Made by a program: the position numbers and the translations under genes | The notes under the pieces: model-generated | The model's input: the letters and a program-made list of their open reading frames with translations, nothing else | What the model was told of the DNA's origin: nothing | The model's database searches: none | Assembly (NCBI RefSeq): GCF_029023825.1 | Contig: NZ_CP118957.1 | Span: 247,001 to 311,000 of the forward strand | DNA length: 64,000 bases | From: Enterococcus saccharolyticus subsp. saccharolyticus | GTDB lineage: Bacteria > Bacillota > Bacilli > Lactobacillales > Enterococcaceae | Reading direction: 5' to 3' | Shown: positions 37,901-48,090 of the stretch, in pieces | Layout: every line of letters starts with the position of its first letter | Position numbering within the stretch: the first letter of the stretch is position 1

Positions 37901-38742
37901 ATTTTACCTATCAACCAAAATCACCTTTTGAGCAACGTGTTTTATTTGATATTGACTTAGATATCAAGGAAGGTTCTTACACTGCGTTAGTTGGTCATAC
38001 AGGAAGTGGAAAATCTACTTTATTGCAACATTTGAATGCCTTGTTAAAACCAACTGAAGGAAAAGTGTTGATTGGTGATCGGGTCATTACTCCTGAAACA
38101 AATAATAAAAATTTAAAACCTATTCGTAAAAAAGTAGGGATTGTTTTCCAATTTCCAGAAGCGCAATTATTTGAAGAAACGGTTGAGAAAGATATTGCCT
38201 TTGGACCAAAAAACTTTGGGGTTTCTGAAGAAGAAGCGAAAGTTTTGGCCAAAGAAAATCTAACATTGGTTGGTTTAGATGATAGTTATTTAGAACGTTC
38301 GCCATTTGATTTGTCAGGTGGACAAATGCGTCGGGTAGCGATTGCTGGTGTCTTGGCGATGGAACCAGAAGTATTGGTTTTAGATGAGCCGACTGCTGGT
38401 CTAGATCCACAAGGACGGAAAGAAATGATGGAAATGTTTGAACGTTTGCATCAAGAAAAAAATATCACTATTATTTTAGTCACACATTTGATGGACGATG
38501 TGGCAAACTTTGCAGATTATGTCTATGTTTTAGAAAAAGGCCGGATTGTTAAACGTGGGACGCCAGCAGAGGTTTTCCAAGATGTTGCTTGGTTGCATGA
38601 AAAACAATTGGGGGTACCCACTGCTGCGGAATTTGCACAACGCTTGATTGCTAAAGGTGTCCATTTTGATTCTTTACCACTAACAGCCGAAGCTTTGGCA
38701 GATGCTCTGTTAGCGCAAGGAGGACTTGCTCATGATGAATAA
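37876..38742 (+). CDS. ecfA2: ECF transporter ATPase A2
   Basis: EcfA2 pairs with EcfA1 to hydrolyse ATP. The 288-residue protein has [22 protein letters not shown] (the PEAQLF Q-loop is typical of A2), [21 protein letters not shown] and LVTHLMDDV. Overlaps at both ends with ecfA1 and ecfT show tight coupling of the module. Confidence 0.95.
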   Translation: MDIHFEQVNFTYQPKSPFEQRVLFDIDLDIKEGSYTALVGHTGSGKSTLLQHLNALLKPTEGKVLIGDRVITPETNNKNLKPIRKKVGIVFQFPEAQLFEETVEKDIAFGPKNFGVSEEEAKVLAKENLTLVGLDDSYLERSPFDLSGGQMRRVAIAGVLAMEPEVLVLDEPTAGLDPQGRKEMMEMFERLHQEKNITIILVTHLMDDVANFADYVYVLEKGRIVKRGTPAEVFQDVAWLHEKQLGVPTAAEFAQRLIAKGVHFDSLPLTAEALADALLAQGGLAHDE

Positions 38743-39529
38743 ACTGATTTTAGGACGGTATATTCCCGGTGATTCATTGATTCATCGTTTGGACCCACGT
38801 ACGAAATTATTAATGAGTTTTTATTTTATCGGTATTATCTTCTTTGCGAATAATTGGCAAAGCTATCTCTTTTTAACAGTCTTTACGTTATTCTGTGTCT
38901 TTTTATCAAAAGTTGATTTTGGTTTCTTTTTACGTGGTGTCAGACCCTTATTATGGTTAATTCTATTTACGGTCGCCTTACAGATGTTCTTTACTAGTGG
39001 CGGTGAAATTTATTGGCAATGGGGCATATTTCGTTTAACTGAATTTGGCATACAAAATGGGATTTTTATTTTCTGTCGTTTTGTCTTAATTATTTTTATG
39101 TCAACGCTATTAACGTTAACCACTCCCCCATTAGAATTATCTGACGCGATTGAATATATTTTGCGACCATTAAAAGCGATTAAATTTCCTGTACATGAAA
39201 TTTCACTGATGTTATCGATTGCTTTACGTTTTGTCCCAACATTAATGGATGAAACTGAGAAAATCATGAATGCGCAACGGGCGCGTGGTGTAGATTTCGG
39301 TGAAGGAAATCTCGTTCAGAAAATGAAGGCGGTCGTACCGTTGCTTATTCCACTGTTTGTAAGTAGTTTTAATCGAGCAGATGATTTAGCAACAGCGATG
39401 GAAGCGAGAGGCTACCAAGGTGGCGAAGGACGCAGTAAATATCGTGTGCTTCATTGGCATACGAGAGATACAGTGACTGTGATTGTCTATGTATTTGTTA
39501 CAATTGGCTTGATTTATTTAAGAAACTAA
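38732..39529 (+). CDS. ecfT: ECF transporter membrane scaffold T
   Basis: EcfT links the ATPases to interchangeable S components. The 265-residue protein opens [25 protein letters not shown], has several membrane segments, and carries both Ala-Arg-Gly coupling motifs, [12 protein letters not shown] and [16 protein letters not shown] 38732 lies 8 nt after AAGGAGGA, with 38735 equally possible. It should serve the B6-type S component at 21.8 kb among others encoded elsewhere. Confidence 0.95.
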   Translation: MMNKLILGRYIPGDSLIHRLDPRTKLLMSFYFIGIIFFANNWQSYLFLTVFTLFCVFLSKVDFGFFLRGVRPLLWLILFTVALQMFFTSGGEIYWQWGIFRLTEFGIQNGIFIFCRFVLIIFMSTLLTLTTPPLELSDAIEYILRPLKAIKFPVHEISLMLSIALRFVPTLMDETEKIMNAQRARGVDFGEGNLVQKMKAVVPLLIPLFVSSFNRADDLATAMEARGYQGGEGRSKYRVLHWHTRDTVTVIVYVFVTIGLIYLRN

Positions 39530-39555
39530 TAGAACTGTGACAAAAAGACAAGTAC

Positions 39556-39598
39556 AAAATATCCGAACTATATTTTTCTAGTTCGGATATTTTATTGT
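39556..39598 (+). terminator. ecf operon terminator
   Basis: AAAATATCCGAACTA (39556-39570) pairs perfectly with TAGTTCGGATATTTT (39579-39593), followed by T-rich sequence. Confidence 0.88.
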
Positions 39599-39637
39599 CA
39601 AAAAGTGTCATAGAATCAGTTGAAGGAGACGAAAATA

Positions 39638-40378
39638 ATGGTGCGATACAAAGCAATTATTGCCTATGATGGCACAAATTTTAACGGATTTCAGCGTCAG
39701 TCAACCGGACGTACCGTGCAAGAAGAAGTAGAAAAAACAATTACAAAAATGGCGAATCAACGTGTGGAAATCCATGGTTCTGGGCGCACGGATGCTGGTG
39801 TTCACGCGTTAGGTCAAGTCATTCATTTTGATTTTCCGTATGAACGACCGTTAGAAAAAATGCGATTCGGTTTAGATACGCAAACACCGGATGATGTTGC
39901 GGTAAAATCAGTGGAAATTGTTGCAGATGATTTCCATTCTCGTTATTTAGTAAAAGAAAAAATTTACGAATTCCGAGTGGATATTGGGAAACCACGTAGC
40001 CCGTTTCGTCGTTTTTATGCGAGTTATTTTCCTTATGCCGTTGATGTTGCGAAAATTGAGCGTGCTTTACCGGATTTTTTAGGGACCCATGACTTTACAT
40101 CATTTTGTGCGACGGGGAGTTCGGTGGAAGATAAAACGAGAACGATTTATGAAGCTAATGTCACAGTAAATGAAGCTGGCGACGAGTTGGTATTTACTTT
40201 CCGTGGTGATGGTTTCTTATACAAAATGATTCGTATTATGGTCGGAACATTGTTAAAAATTGGCAACGATCGTATGCCCGCTGATAGTATCCCAGCGATT
40301 ATTGCTGGAAAAGATCGTAATTTGGCAGGACCAACAGCCCATCCAGAAGGCTTGTATTTAAAAGAAGTACGCTATTAA
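39638..40378 (+). CDS. truA: tRNA pseudouridine synthase A
   Basis: TruA makes pseudouridine at positions 38-40 of tRNA anticodon stems. The 246-residue protein starts [21 protein letters not shown] and has the catalytic aspartate in [14 protein letters not shown], plus [37 protein letters not shown] supports ATG 39638. It follows the ecf genes as in most Firmicutes, but rplM-rpsI, often next, are absent and glnA follows instead. Confidence 0.96.
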   Translation: MVRYKAIIAYDGTNFNGFQRQSTGRTVQEEVEKTITKMANQRVEIHGSGRTDAGVHALGQVIHFDFPYERPLEKMRFGLDTQTPDDVAVKSVEIVADDFHSRYLVKEKIYEFRVDIGKPRSPFRRFYASYFPYAVDVAKIERALPDFLGTHDFTSFCATGSSVEDKTRTIYEANVTVNEAGDELVFTFRGDGFLYKMIRIMVGTLLKIGNDRMPADSIPAIIAGKDRNLAGPTAHPEGLYLKEVRY

Positions 40379-40418
40379 AAAAGGAATGGAAATCTGTTTA
40401 GATTTCCGTTCCTTTTTT
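40377..40418. terminator. Bidirectional terminator truA/glnA
   Basis: AAAGGAATGGAAATC pairs with GATTTCCGTTCCTTT (one wobble) around TGTTTA, flanked by A and T runs, between two converging genes. Confidence 0.92.
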
Positions 40419-40420
40419 GT

Positions 40421-41761
40421 TTAATATAGTTCTAAATATTGTTTTCTTTCCCATTCTGAAACAGATTGTTTGTATGCATCCCATTCAAAACGTTTGGAGA
40501 TTAGGAAATTGTTGAAGATGTGCTCACCGAGTGCTTCTTTGACCACTTCGTCTTTACGCAGTTCTTTTAAAGCGTTGTGTAAGGTAGAAGGTAAGTCTGA
40601 AATTTTTGCTGCTGTACGCTCATCTTCGTTCATCACATAAATGTTGCTGTTAACAGCAGGTGTTGGTGTTAATTCTCTTTTCACGCCATCTAAGCCAGCT
40701 TGTAATAAAACAGCCATTGCTAAGTATGGATTAGCTGAAGGGTCCACAGAACGCAATTCTAAGCGTGTAGAAAGTCCGCGTGATTCAGGGACACGAATCA
40801 ATGGTGAACGGTTTCTACCTGACCAGGCAACGTAAACAGGTGCTTCATATCCTGGCACTAGACGTTTGTAAGAGTTGACTGTTGGGTTACAAATAGCTGT
40901 ATAGGCACGTGCGTGTTCTAATAGTCCAGCTAAAAATTGATACGCAGTCGTGCTTAATTCCATGTCGTTTTCTGGATCGTAAAAGGCATTGTCATCGCCT
41001 TTGAATAAAGACATATTACAATGCATCCCTGAACCGTTAATACCGTATAAAGGTTTTGGCATAAAGGTTGCGTGTAGGCCGTGTTTTCTAGCAATTGTTT
41101 TCACAACTAGTTTGAATGTTTGAATGTTATCGCAAGCTTCTAAGACGTTTGCGTATTTAAAGTCGATTTCATGTTGTCCTGGAGCAACCTCATGGTGAGA
41201 AGCCTCTACTTCAAAGCCTAGGCTTTCTAATTCTAGTACGATATCGCGACGGCAGTTCTCACCTAAATCAGTTGGCGCGAAATCGAAGTAACCACCTTGG
41301 TCGTTTAAGTCGGTAGTAATTTCTCCATGCTCGCTTAATTTAAATAAGAAGAATTCTGGTTCTGGTCCTAAGTTAAAGGAAGTGAAACCAAGTGATTCCA
41401 TATCTGCCAAAGCACGTTTTAAGTTGCCGCGAGGATCGCCAGCAAAAGGGGTACCATCAGGATTGTAAATATCACAAATTAAACGGGCAACTTTTCCATG
41501 TTCGCTTTCCCATGGAAAAATCATCCAGGTACTTAAATCTGGATAAAGATACATATCACTTTCTTCAATACGTACGAAGCCTTCAATTGAAGAACCATCG
41601 AACATCATCTTATTATCCAATACTTTATCTAACTGACTGATTGGAACTTCTACATTTTTTATTACGCCAAGAATATCGGTAAACATTAAACGTAAAAAGC
41701 GGACATTTTCTTTTTTGGCAATTTCTTTAATTTCGGCTACGGTATTGCTCGTTTTGGTCAT
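40421..41761 (-). CDS. glnA: Glutamine synthetase, type I
   Basis: GlnA makes glutamine from glutamate, ammonia and ATP. The 446-residue protein is a GSI-alpha-length enzyme with [43 protein letters not shown], the glycine/His substrate loop [11 protein letters not shown], and [10 protein letters not shown]. The start is ATG 41761 after GGATGGGA. Unlike the usual Firmicutes glnRA operon, no glnR precedes it. It diverges from gltBD, whose product regenerates glutamate. A GlnR-type box lies above its promoter. Confidence 0.96.
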   Translation of the reverse strand: MTKTSNTVAEIKEIAKKENVRFLRLMFTDILGVIKNVEVPISQLDKVLDNKMMFDGSSIEGFVRIEESDMYLYPDLSTWMIFPWESEHGKVARLICDIYNPDGTPFAGDPRGNLKRALADMESLGFTSFNLGPEPEFFLFKLSEHGEITTDLNDQGGYFDFAPTDLGENCRRDIVLELESLGFEVEASHHEVAPGQHEIDFKYANVLEACDNIQTFKLVVKTIARKHGLHATFMPKPLYGINGSGMHCNMSLFKGDDNAFYDPENDMELSTTAYQFLAGLLEHARAYTAICNPTVNSYKRLVPGYEAPVYVAWSGRNRSPLIRVPESRGLSTRLELRSVDPSANPYLAMAVLLQAGLDGVKRELTPTPAVNSNIYVMNEDERTAAKISDLPSTLHNALKELRKDEVVKEALGEHIFNNFLISKRFEWDAYKQSVSEWERKQYLELY

Positions 41762-41871
41762 AGTATCCCATCCTTTTTTATTAATCGTCATCGTTAAGTA
41801 GTAAGTTGAAGGAAGTCACTGAAAAAGTTGGTTTTCCTCGTTTCAGTGCGCTCCGTTCAATTTATATTGGA

Positions 41872-41900
41872 ACTATACCAATTATTTTTTTACTTGTCAA
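41872..41900 (-). promoter_or_regulatory. glnA promoter
   Basis: On the minus strand TTGACA (41895-41900), exactly 17 nt and TATAGT (41872-41877) form a near-consensus promoter. Confidence 0.85.
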
Positions 41901-41907
41901 TCGTTTA

Positions 41908-41924
41908 TGTTAGAAAATGTAACA
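41908..41924. promoter_or_regulatory. GlnR/TnrA box
   Basis: TGTTAGAAAATGTAACA fits TGTNA-N7-TNACA exactly. It sits 7 bp upstream of the glnA -35 and about 60 bp upstream of the gltB -35, so a GlnR-family protein encoded elsewhere could act on either side. Confidence 0.8.
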
Positions 41925-41946
41925 TAAAACAATATTTTTTTTAAAT

Positions 41947-41961
41947 TGATAATGATTCTCA
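41947..41961. promoter_or_regulatory. Fur-like box
   Basis: TGATAATGATTCTCA matches the 7-1-7 Fur consensus TGATAATNATTATCA at 13 of 14 defined positions. It lies 21 bp upstream of the gltB -35. Confidence 0.5.
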
Positions 41962-41982
41962 CTTCTGAAAACAGGGGTCCCC

Positions 41983-42012
41983 TTGTTTTATTAAAAAACG
42001 ATGTGATATAAT
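41983..42012 (+). promoter_or_regulatory. gltB promoter
   Basis: TTGTTT (41983-41988), 18 nt and TATAAT (42007-42012) with an extended -10 TG (42004-42005). An imperfect palindrome, AAAACAGGGG/CCCCTTGTTTT (41969-41990), overlaps the -35 and may be an operator. Confidence 0.65.
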
Positions 42013-42079
42013 CTAACATAATTAAAAACCGAAAAGTTTTCGCGGTTATTTTTCAGAATATTCAGAAGAAGGTGGTTTT

Positions 42080-45000
42080 ATGAAAAGCGAAACAATGAAA
42101 CAAACAATGTATAGTCCTAGTTTTGAAAAAGATGCTTGTGGCATGGGTTTTATTGCGCAAAGAGATGGAAAAGCTTCAAGAAAATTAATCGATTATGCGT
42201 TGATGATGTTGGAACGTATGAATCATCGTGGAGGAACTGGAGCAGAAGCCGATACGGGCGATGGTGCCGGAATTTTAATGGCGATGCCTGATCGCTTCTT
42301 TCGAAAAGAAGCATTGCATGCGGGTATTCATTTACCGCCAGCATCAGAATATGCTGTAGCAATGTTGTTTTTACCAAAAGATAAAGCAGAAAAACGTGTA
42401 TTACAACAAGCAATGACCAAAGATATTTCAGCCGCTGGATTTCGTGTGTTATGGGAAAGAGAGGTGCCGTACGCCTTTTATCAATGTGGGCCTGGTGCAC
42501 AAAAGGTGATGCCAAGCTTTGTGCAATTATTTATTGAAAAACCAATCGATGTAAAAGCGGGTAGACAGTTCGAAGACCAGCTATACCATTTGCGAAGAAA
42601 CCTCGAAAAAAGCTATCAAGCCGATGAATTATCGATTTGTAGTTTATCTAGTCAAACGATTGTGTATAAGGGAATGTTACACGCGTATCAAGTCGGCTTA
42701 TTTTTCACAGACTTACAAGACCCTGAAATGGAAACGAGTATTGCATTGACGCATTCTCGTTTTTCCACCAATACCTTTCCCAGTTGGAATCGCGCACAGC
42801 CTTTTCGCTTTTTAGCGCACAATGGTGAAATCAATACCTTACGTGGAGCAGAAAATTGGATGCACAGTCATCAAATTGAAATGTATGATGAAGAAAACTC
42901 TGATTCGGCTAAATTAGAGAACTGTTTAGAATATTTGTATCGCAATGGCCGAGACATTCCCCATTCTTTGATGATGATGGTTCCGGAAGCTTGGTCGAAA
43001 ACGGCAAATTTATCTGAAGAATTAATAGCATTTAATGAATACAATGCTAGCTTTATGACACCTTGGGATGGACCGGCTGCATTATGTTTTACAGATGGTA
43101 AGATGGTTGGTGCGACTTTAGATCGTAATGGGTTGCGCCCATCAAGATATTGGATCACGGAAGAAGGGTTAGTCGTTGTCGCTTCAGAATCAGGCGTAGT
43201 GGATTTACCTGCGTCAACAATCATTGAAAAAGGCGTATTGGGGCCAGCGAATATGTTTTTAGTGGATACCACTACTGGAAAAATTCATCATAACAAAGAA
43301 ATTAAAGCGCATTATGCCAATGCGCACCCTTACCGTAAATGGCTAGACAAACAATTGCTTTCTTTAGAAACCTTATCTGAAGTAACCGCAAATTCTGCAT
43401 TTACAGACGGTGATATGCTGACATTGTGGAAAATGTTTGGTTATACAGATGAAATGATTCGGACATTGATTATTCCTATGGCAGAAAACGGCGAAGAACC
43501 GGTTGTTTCGATGGGATTTGATTCACCTTTAGCAGTATTGAGTGAACAACCTCAATCTTTATTCACGTATTTTAAACAACAATTTGCGCAAGTTACCAAT
43601 CCACCGATTGATGCGATTCGTGAAAAGATGGTTATTGGTACGGAATTGTTTTTAGGACGCGATGGTGAAATTGAAAAAGATAGTGCCCAAAATTGTCAAA
43701 AATTAAAAATTAATAGTCCGATTTTAACGACCAGTGATTTCTTAAAAATTCAACAATTAAAACGAAAACATCAGAAAACGGCGACTCAATCAGTTTTATA
43801 TGCATATTCAGAGACCAAACAAAATGGCTTGTATCACGCGTTAGATACGTTATTTCGAGAAGCCGAAGCAAAGATTGATCAAGGCGCTACTATTCTGATT
43901 TTATCGGATAGAAATGCGACGAAAGGGAAACGTCCGATTCCTATGCTATTAGCAGTGTCGGGTCTTTATAATTATCTAGTAAGACAGCGCAAAGGCGCCA
44001 AAGCCTCAATTGTTGTAGATACGGCCGAAGTTTGTGAGATTCACCATTATGCGACGTTAATTGGGTACGGTGCTAGTGGAATTCATCCATATGGTGCATA
44101 TGCAACGCTCAACTATTTTGGGTTAGAGGAAAAAGTGGAGCAGTATCGTCAAGCCTGTGAGAAAGGCATCATTAAAATTATGTCACGGATGGGCATTTCG
44201 ACGGTAGCTGGTTACCATGGTGCCCAATTGTTTGAAGTAGTCGGTATTTCTAAAGACGTAACGGACAAATATTTTACCGGAACGGTCTCACGAATTGGTG
44301 GTTTATCGCTGGCTCAAATTGAAAAAGAATATAGTTTACGTTATGAAGCGGCCTTTGGTGAAAAAAGTCAGGATTATTTGCCATCAGGTGGTAGTTTCCA
44401 ATACAAAGCGGATGGGGAACATCATTTATATAACCCAACAACGATTTATAATTTCCAAAAAGCTGTGCGGACGAATGATTATCAACTATATAAAAAGTAT
44501 GCCGCACAAATGGATCATGAAGCACTAGAAAATCCTACAACATTACGTGCGATGTGGATGTTTAAAAAGGCTAGACCATCGATTTCACTAGATGAAGTTG
44601 AACCAGCTACCACGATTGTGAAACGGTTTAAAGTTGGAGCGATGTCCTATGGTTCTTTAAGTGAGGAAGCACATAAATGTATTGCTGAAGCGATGAATAG
44701 TATTGGTGCAAAATCAAATTGTGGAGAAGGGGGCGAACACCGCGAACGCTTCAAAGTGCAACCTGATGGTAAAAATTATAATAGTAAAATTAAACAAGTT
44801 GCCTCAGGACGTTTTGGGGTAAATACAGAATATTTGATGAGTGCGGAAGAATTACAAATCAAAATGGCGCAAGGCGCAAAACCTGGTGAAGGGGGACAAT
44901 TACCTGCGAATAAAGCTTTTCCGTGGGTCGCAGAAATTCGGGGTTCCACACCAGGTGTGCAGCTAATTTCACCGCCACCCCATCATGATATTTATTCGAT

Positions 45001-46564
45001 TGAGGATTTAGCGCAATTAATTTATGACTTAAAAACAGTGAACCCTTATGCCAAGATTAATGTCAAATTGGTTTCTAGTACAGGAGTCGGAACGATTGCT
45101 ACAGGTGTTGTTAAAGCCGGTGCGGATGTCGTAGTTATTTCCGGATATGATGGTGGAACGGGTGCTTCGCCACGAACCGCCGTCCGCGATGCGGGATTGC
45201 CATGGGAAATGGGTTTAGCTGAAGCGCACCAAACTTTGCTGATGAATAATTTACGCCAACGAATGACATTGGAAACGGATGGAAAGTTAATGACTGGTCG
45301 TGATATTGCAGTAGCTGCCTTATTAGGGGCCGAGGAATATAGTTTTGCGTCCTTACCATTGGTTGCTATCGGCTGTGTGATGATGCGTGTTTGTAGTTTA
45401 AATACCTGTCCGGTCGGAATTGCTACCCAAAATCCTGCTTTGCGTAAATTCTTTGCCGGCAAACCAGAACACATTGTCAATATGATGATGTATCTAGCGG
45501 AAGATTTGCGGGAAGTAATGGCAGAGTTAGGGTTTAAAACAATTGACGAAATGATTGGTCATGCGGAATGTTTGGTGCCACGTTTTGTTGCCAAAGGAAA
45601 AGCCAAGTCATTAGATTTCTCGAAAATGATTGGTCAGGAGTTAGGCATTGCTCGTAAGACGATTGATCCATTTTTAGAAAAACGACAATGGAAAGAATTG
45701 GATACGTATGCGCAAGCCGCGATTGAAGCAGAACAACCAACGATTGTACACCAGCCAATCAATAATGTGCAGCGAACAGTTGGGGCACGGATGGGTGGTT
45801 GGCTTGCGGAACGCTTTGGCAATTATACGCTAGAACCGGGCTTGCTCCGCTATACGTATACAGGTATTGCTGGTCAAAGTTTTGGCGCATTTACAGTTCA
45901 AGGAATGGAGCTAAAACTTATTGGTGAGGCCAATGATTATGTTGCTAAAGGCTTGAGTGGCGGTCGTTTGATTATTGTACCACCGGCTGATGCGGGTTAC
46001 GATGTGGAAAATTCAACCATTGTAGGGAATGTGGCTTGTTTTGGTGCGAATCGAGGAGAAGCTTATTTTAGAGGAGTGGCCGGTGAGCGATTCTGTGTTC
46101 GAAATAGTGGCGCCAAGGTTGTCGTTGAAGGCGTGGGAGATCATGGTTGTGAGTATATGACGGGTGGAACTGTTGTTATTTTAGGGAAAACTGGCCGGAA
46201 TTTCGGCGCAGGAATGTCTGGCGGTGTTGCGTATGTCTATGATCCTGAAAATCAATTTGCTGAAAAATGCAATTTGGAAATGGTTGAGCTGTATCGCGTC
46301 GGAGAGACGTCCGATGACCAACAATTAAGAACGTTAATTGAACAACATTTTCAATATACGGATTCGTTGAAAGCCGCCGAAATTTTACAAGACTGGGAAG
46401 CAACAAGTCGACATTTTGTCAAAGTCTATCCACGCGAATACCATCGTATGGTTGAAGCGACCAACGAGATGCGTCGCGCAGGTTTTTCAGAAGAAGAAGT
46501 CTTAACAAAAGCATTTGAATCAGTTGTCGGCACACAATTATCGATTCCAGTTGGAAAGGAGTGA
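42080..46564 (+). CDS. gltB: Glutamate synthase (NADPH) large subunit
   Basis: GltB transfers the glutamine amide to 2-oxoglutarate. The 1494-residue protein has a class II glutaminase domain whose catalytic cysteine is Cys20 (DACGMGFIA), implying removal of a 19-residue propeptide. Next come a central domain and an FMN-binding synthase domain (about 800-1200, with VSSTGVGTIATGVVKAGADVVVISGYDGGTGASP). The [3Fe-4S] cysteines are in CVMMRVCSLNTCPVGIATQ, and a C-terminal beta-helix is rich in GVGDHGCEYMTGGTVVILG-type repeats. AGAAGGTGGTTTT precedes ATG 42080. gltD follows 7 nt later. GOGAT is patchy in enterococci, so its presence is informative. Confidence 0.96.
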   Translation: MKSETMKQTMYSPSFEKDACGMGFIAQRDGKASRKLIDYALMMLERMNHRGGTGAEADTGDGAGILMAMPDRFFRKEALHAGIHLPPASEYAVAMLFLPKDKAEKRVLQQAMTKDISAAGFRVLWEREVPYAFYQCGPGAQKVMPSFVQLFIEKPIDVKAGRQFEDQLYHLRRNLEKSYQADELSICSLSSQTIVYKGMLHAYQVGLFFTDLQDPEMETSIALTHSRFSTNTFPSWNRAQPFRFLAHNGEINTLRGAENWMHSHQIEMYDEENSDSAKLENCLEYLYRNGRDIPHSLMMMVPEAWSKTANLSEELIAFNEYNASFMTPWDGPAALCFTDGKMVGATLDRNGLRPSRYWITEEGLVVVASESGVVDLPASTIIEKGVLGPANMFLVDTTTGKIHHNKEIKAHYANAHPYRKWLDKQLLSLETLSEVTANSAFTDGDMLTLWKMFGYTDEMIRTLIIPMAENGEEPVVSMGFDSPLAVLSEQPQSLFTYFKQQFAQVTNPPIDAIREKMVIGTELFLGRDGEIEKDSAQNCQKLKINSPILTTSDFLKIQQLKRKHQKTATQSVLYAYSETKQNGLYHALDTLFREAEAKIDQGATILILSDRNATKGKRPIPMLLAVSGLYNYLVRQRKGAKASIVVDTAEVCEIHHYATLIGYGASGIHPYGAYATLNYFGLEEKVEQYRQACEKGIIKIMSRMGISTVAGYHGAQLFEVVGISKDVTDKYFTGTVSRIGGLSLAQIEKEYSLRYEAAFGEKSQDYLPSGGSFQYKADGEHHLYNPTTIYNFQKAVRTNDYQLYKKYAAQMDHEALENPTTLRAMWMFKKARPSISLDEVEPATTIVKRFKVGAMSYGSLSEEAHKCIAEAMNSIGAKSNCGEGGEHRERFKVQPDGKNYNSKIKQVASGRFGVNTEYLMSAEELQIKMAQGAKPGEGGQLPANKAFPWVAEIRGSTPGVQLISPPPHHDIYSIEDLAQLIYDLKTVNPYAKINVKLVSSTGVGTIATGVVKAGADVVVISGYDGGTGASPRTAVRDAGLPWEMGLAEAHQTLLMNNLRQRMTLETDGKLMTGRDIAVAALLGAEEYSFASLPLVAIGCVMMRVCSLNTCPVGIATQNPALRKFFAGKPEHIVNMMMYLAEDLREVMAELGFKTIDEMIGHAECLVPRFVAKGKAKSLDFSKMIGQELGIARKTIDPFLEKRQWKELDTYAQAAIEAEQPTIVHQPINNVQRTVGARMGGWLAERFGNYTLEPGLLRYTYTGIAGQSFGAFTVQGMELKLIGEANDYVAKGLSGGRLIIVPPADAGYDVENSTIVGNVACFGANRGEAYFRGVAGERFCVRNSGAKVVVEGVGDHGCEYMTGGTVVILGKTGRNFGAGMSGGVAYVYDPENQFAEKCNLEMVELYRVGETSDDQQLRTLIEQHFQYTDSLKAAEILQDWEATSRHFVKVYPREYHRMVEATNEMRRAGFSEEEVLTKAFESVVGTQLSIPVGKE

Positions 46565-46571
46565 GTGAAAA

Positions 46572-48014
46572 ATGGCAGATCCATTTGGTTTCTTAAAATA
46601 TCCCAAAAAAGAAAATCCGTATCGTGAGGTGGAGGAACGTATTCTTGATTGGCATGAATTACAAACGCCTTTACCAGAAGAAGAACGCCAAGAACAAGCG
46701 GCACGTTGTATGAACTGTGGCATTCCTTTTTGTCATACCGGCTCCTTTTATGGGGGCCAACGAGCAGTTTCAGGGTGTCCCAACGATAATCTTATTCCAG
46801 AGTGGAACGATTTGGTATTCCAAGGGCGTTATAAAGCCGCTTTTGAACGGCTAGCACGGACGAATCCATTGCCAGAAATGACCGGACGTGTCTGTCCGGC
46901 ACCTTGTGAGAAAGGATGTACTGAAGCCTTAAATGGCGAGGGCGTCGCCATTCATGACAATGAACGGTTTATTATTGATACCGCATTTGAGAATGATTGG
47001 GTGAGAGAATCTGGTGTTCCAACCGAAGAAAAAACGGGTTTTAAAGTTGCAGTGGTTGGAAGTGGGCCAGCAGGTTTATCGGCTGCGTGGCGTTTAAATC
47101 AACTAGGGCATCAGGTGACTGTTTATGAACGTAGCGATCGTTTTGGTGGTTTGTTGATGTACGGTATTCCGAATATGAAATTAGATAAAGACATTGTCCA
47201 ACGACGTATTGATTTGATGGCAGATTTAGGTATTGAATTTATTGCCAATACCGAAATTGGACGAGATATTTCCGCCGAAGAATTGCAAGAAATGTATGAC
47301 CGTGTATTGCTTGCAACCGGGGCAAGTGTCCCTCGTGATTTAAAAATTCCTGGACGTGAATTAGAAGGGGTGCGTTTTGCGGTTGATTATTTAACAGAAG
47401 CTACCAGAGATGTCTTAAAACACGGCAAACAAGCGACAAGTCGTAAACTAGAAGGGAAACATGTGATTGTCATTGGCGGAGGTGATACGGGCAATGACTG
47501 TATCGGTTCGGCTGTTCGCCAAGGTGCGGCGTCTGTTCGCCAATTAGAAATTACGCCTGAACTACCGGGGCAACGACAAGCGACGAATCCTTGGCCGGAA
47601 TATCCGATGACCAGTCGTCAAGGGTATGGACAAGCCGAAGCGACATTTTTATACAAAGCACCACTTACTACGTATGCTACAGCGACAAGTGCTTTCATTG
47701 GTGCCGAACGTGGGCAATTAATCGCCATTGAAACAGTGGAAGTGGGGCCGGATTTCCAACCAATTGAAGGAACGAAAAAAGTGTTAAAAGCAGATTTAGT
47801 CTTATTGGCAATGGGATTTTTAGGACCAGAAAATGCATTGTTTGATGCCTTTGCAGTCGAAGAAATTTACGATGACTATACCACAAATAATGAGCGTGTC
47901 ATGGTTGCTGGTGATGCCAGACGTGGCCCTAGTTTAGTTATTTGGGGCATTCGTGAAGGTCGTCTCGCTGCCGAAAAGTTAGATGAATCATTACGTGCAT
48001 TAAGCTACCAATAA
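46572..48014 (+). CDS. gltD: Glutamate synthase (NADPH) small subunit
   Basis: GltD passes electrons from NADPH via FAD and [4Fe-4S] clusters to GltB. The 480-residue protein has N-terminal cluster cysteines in AARCMNCGIPFCHTG and CPAPCEKGCTEALNG, an FAD Rossmann motif VAVVGSGPAGLSAAW near 150, an NADPH motif VIVIGGGDTGNDCIG near 300, and a C-terminal AGDARRGPSLVIWGIREGR. It is 7 nt downstream of gltB with GGAAAGGAGTGAG before its ATG. Confidence 0.96.
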   Translation: MADPFGFLKYPKKENPYREVEERILDWHELQTPLPEEERQEQAARCMNCGIPFCHTGSFYGGQRAVSGCPNDNLIPEWNDLVFQGRYKAAFERLARTNPLPEMTGRVCPAPCEKGCTEALNGEGVAIHDNERFIIDTAFENDWVRESGVPTEEKTGFKVAVVGSGPAGLSAAWRLNQLGHQVTVYERSDRFGGLLMYGIPNMKLDKDIVQRRIDLMADLGIEFIANTEIGRDISAEELQEMYDRVLLATGASVPRDLKIPGRELEGVRFAVDYLTEATRDVLKHGKQATSRKLEGKHVIVIGGGDTGNDCIGSAVRQGAASVRQLEITPELPGQRQATNPWPEYPMTSRQGYGQAEATFLYKAPLTTYATATSAFIGAERGQLIAIETVEVGPDFQPIEGTKKVLKADLVLLAMGFLGPENALFDAFAVEEIYDDYTTNNERVMVAGDARRGPSLVIWGIREGRLAAEKLDESLRALSYQ

Positions 48015-48019
48015 AATAA

Positions 48020-48090
48020 AAAAACTGTTGGCAAAGTTGCCAACAGTTAGTCAACGAACAGCGTTATCTTATGCTGTTCGTTTTTTTGTG
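48020..48090. terminator. Two overlapping-purpose terminators, gltD (+) and yfhO (-)
   Basis: ACTGTTGGCAA/TTGCCAACAGT (48025-48048) has its T-run on the minus strand and suits yfhO. ACGAACAGC (48054-48062) / GCTGTTCGT (48073-48081) followed by Ts suits gltD and lies over the last codons of yfhO. Confidence 0.8.

Noticed and set aside
45046-45480. Minus-strand 144-codon frame within gltB
   Set aside because: It lies fully inside a well-supported enzyme gene and lacks a ribosome binding site.
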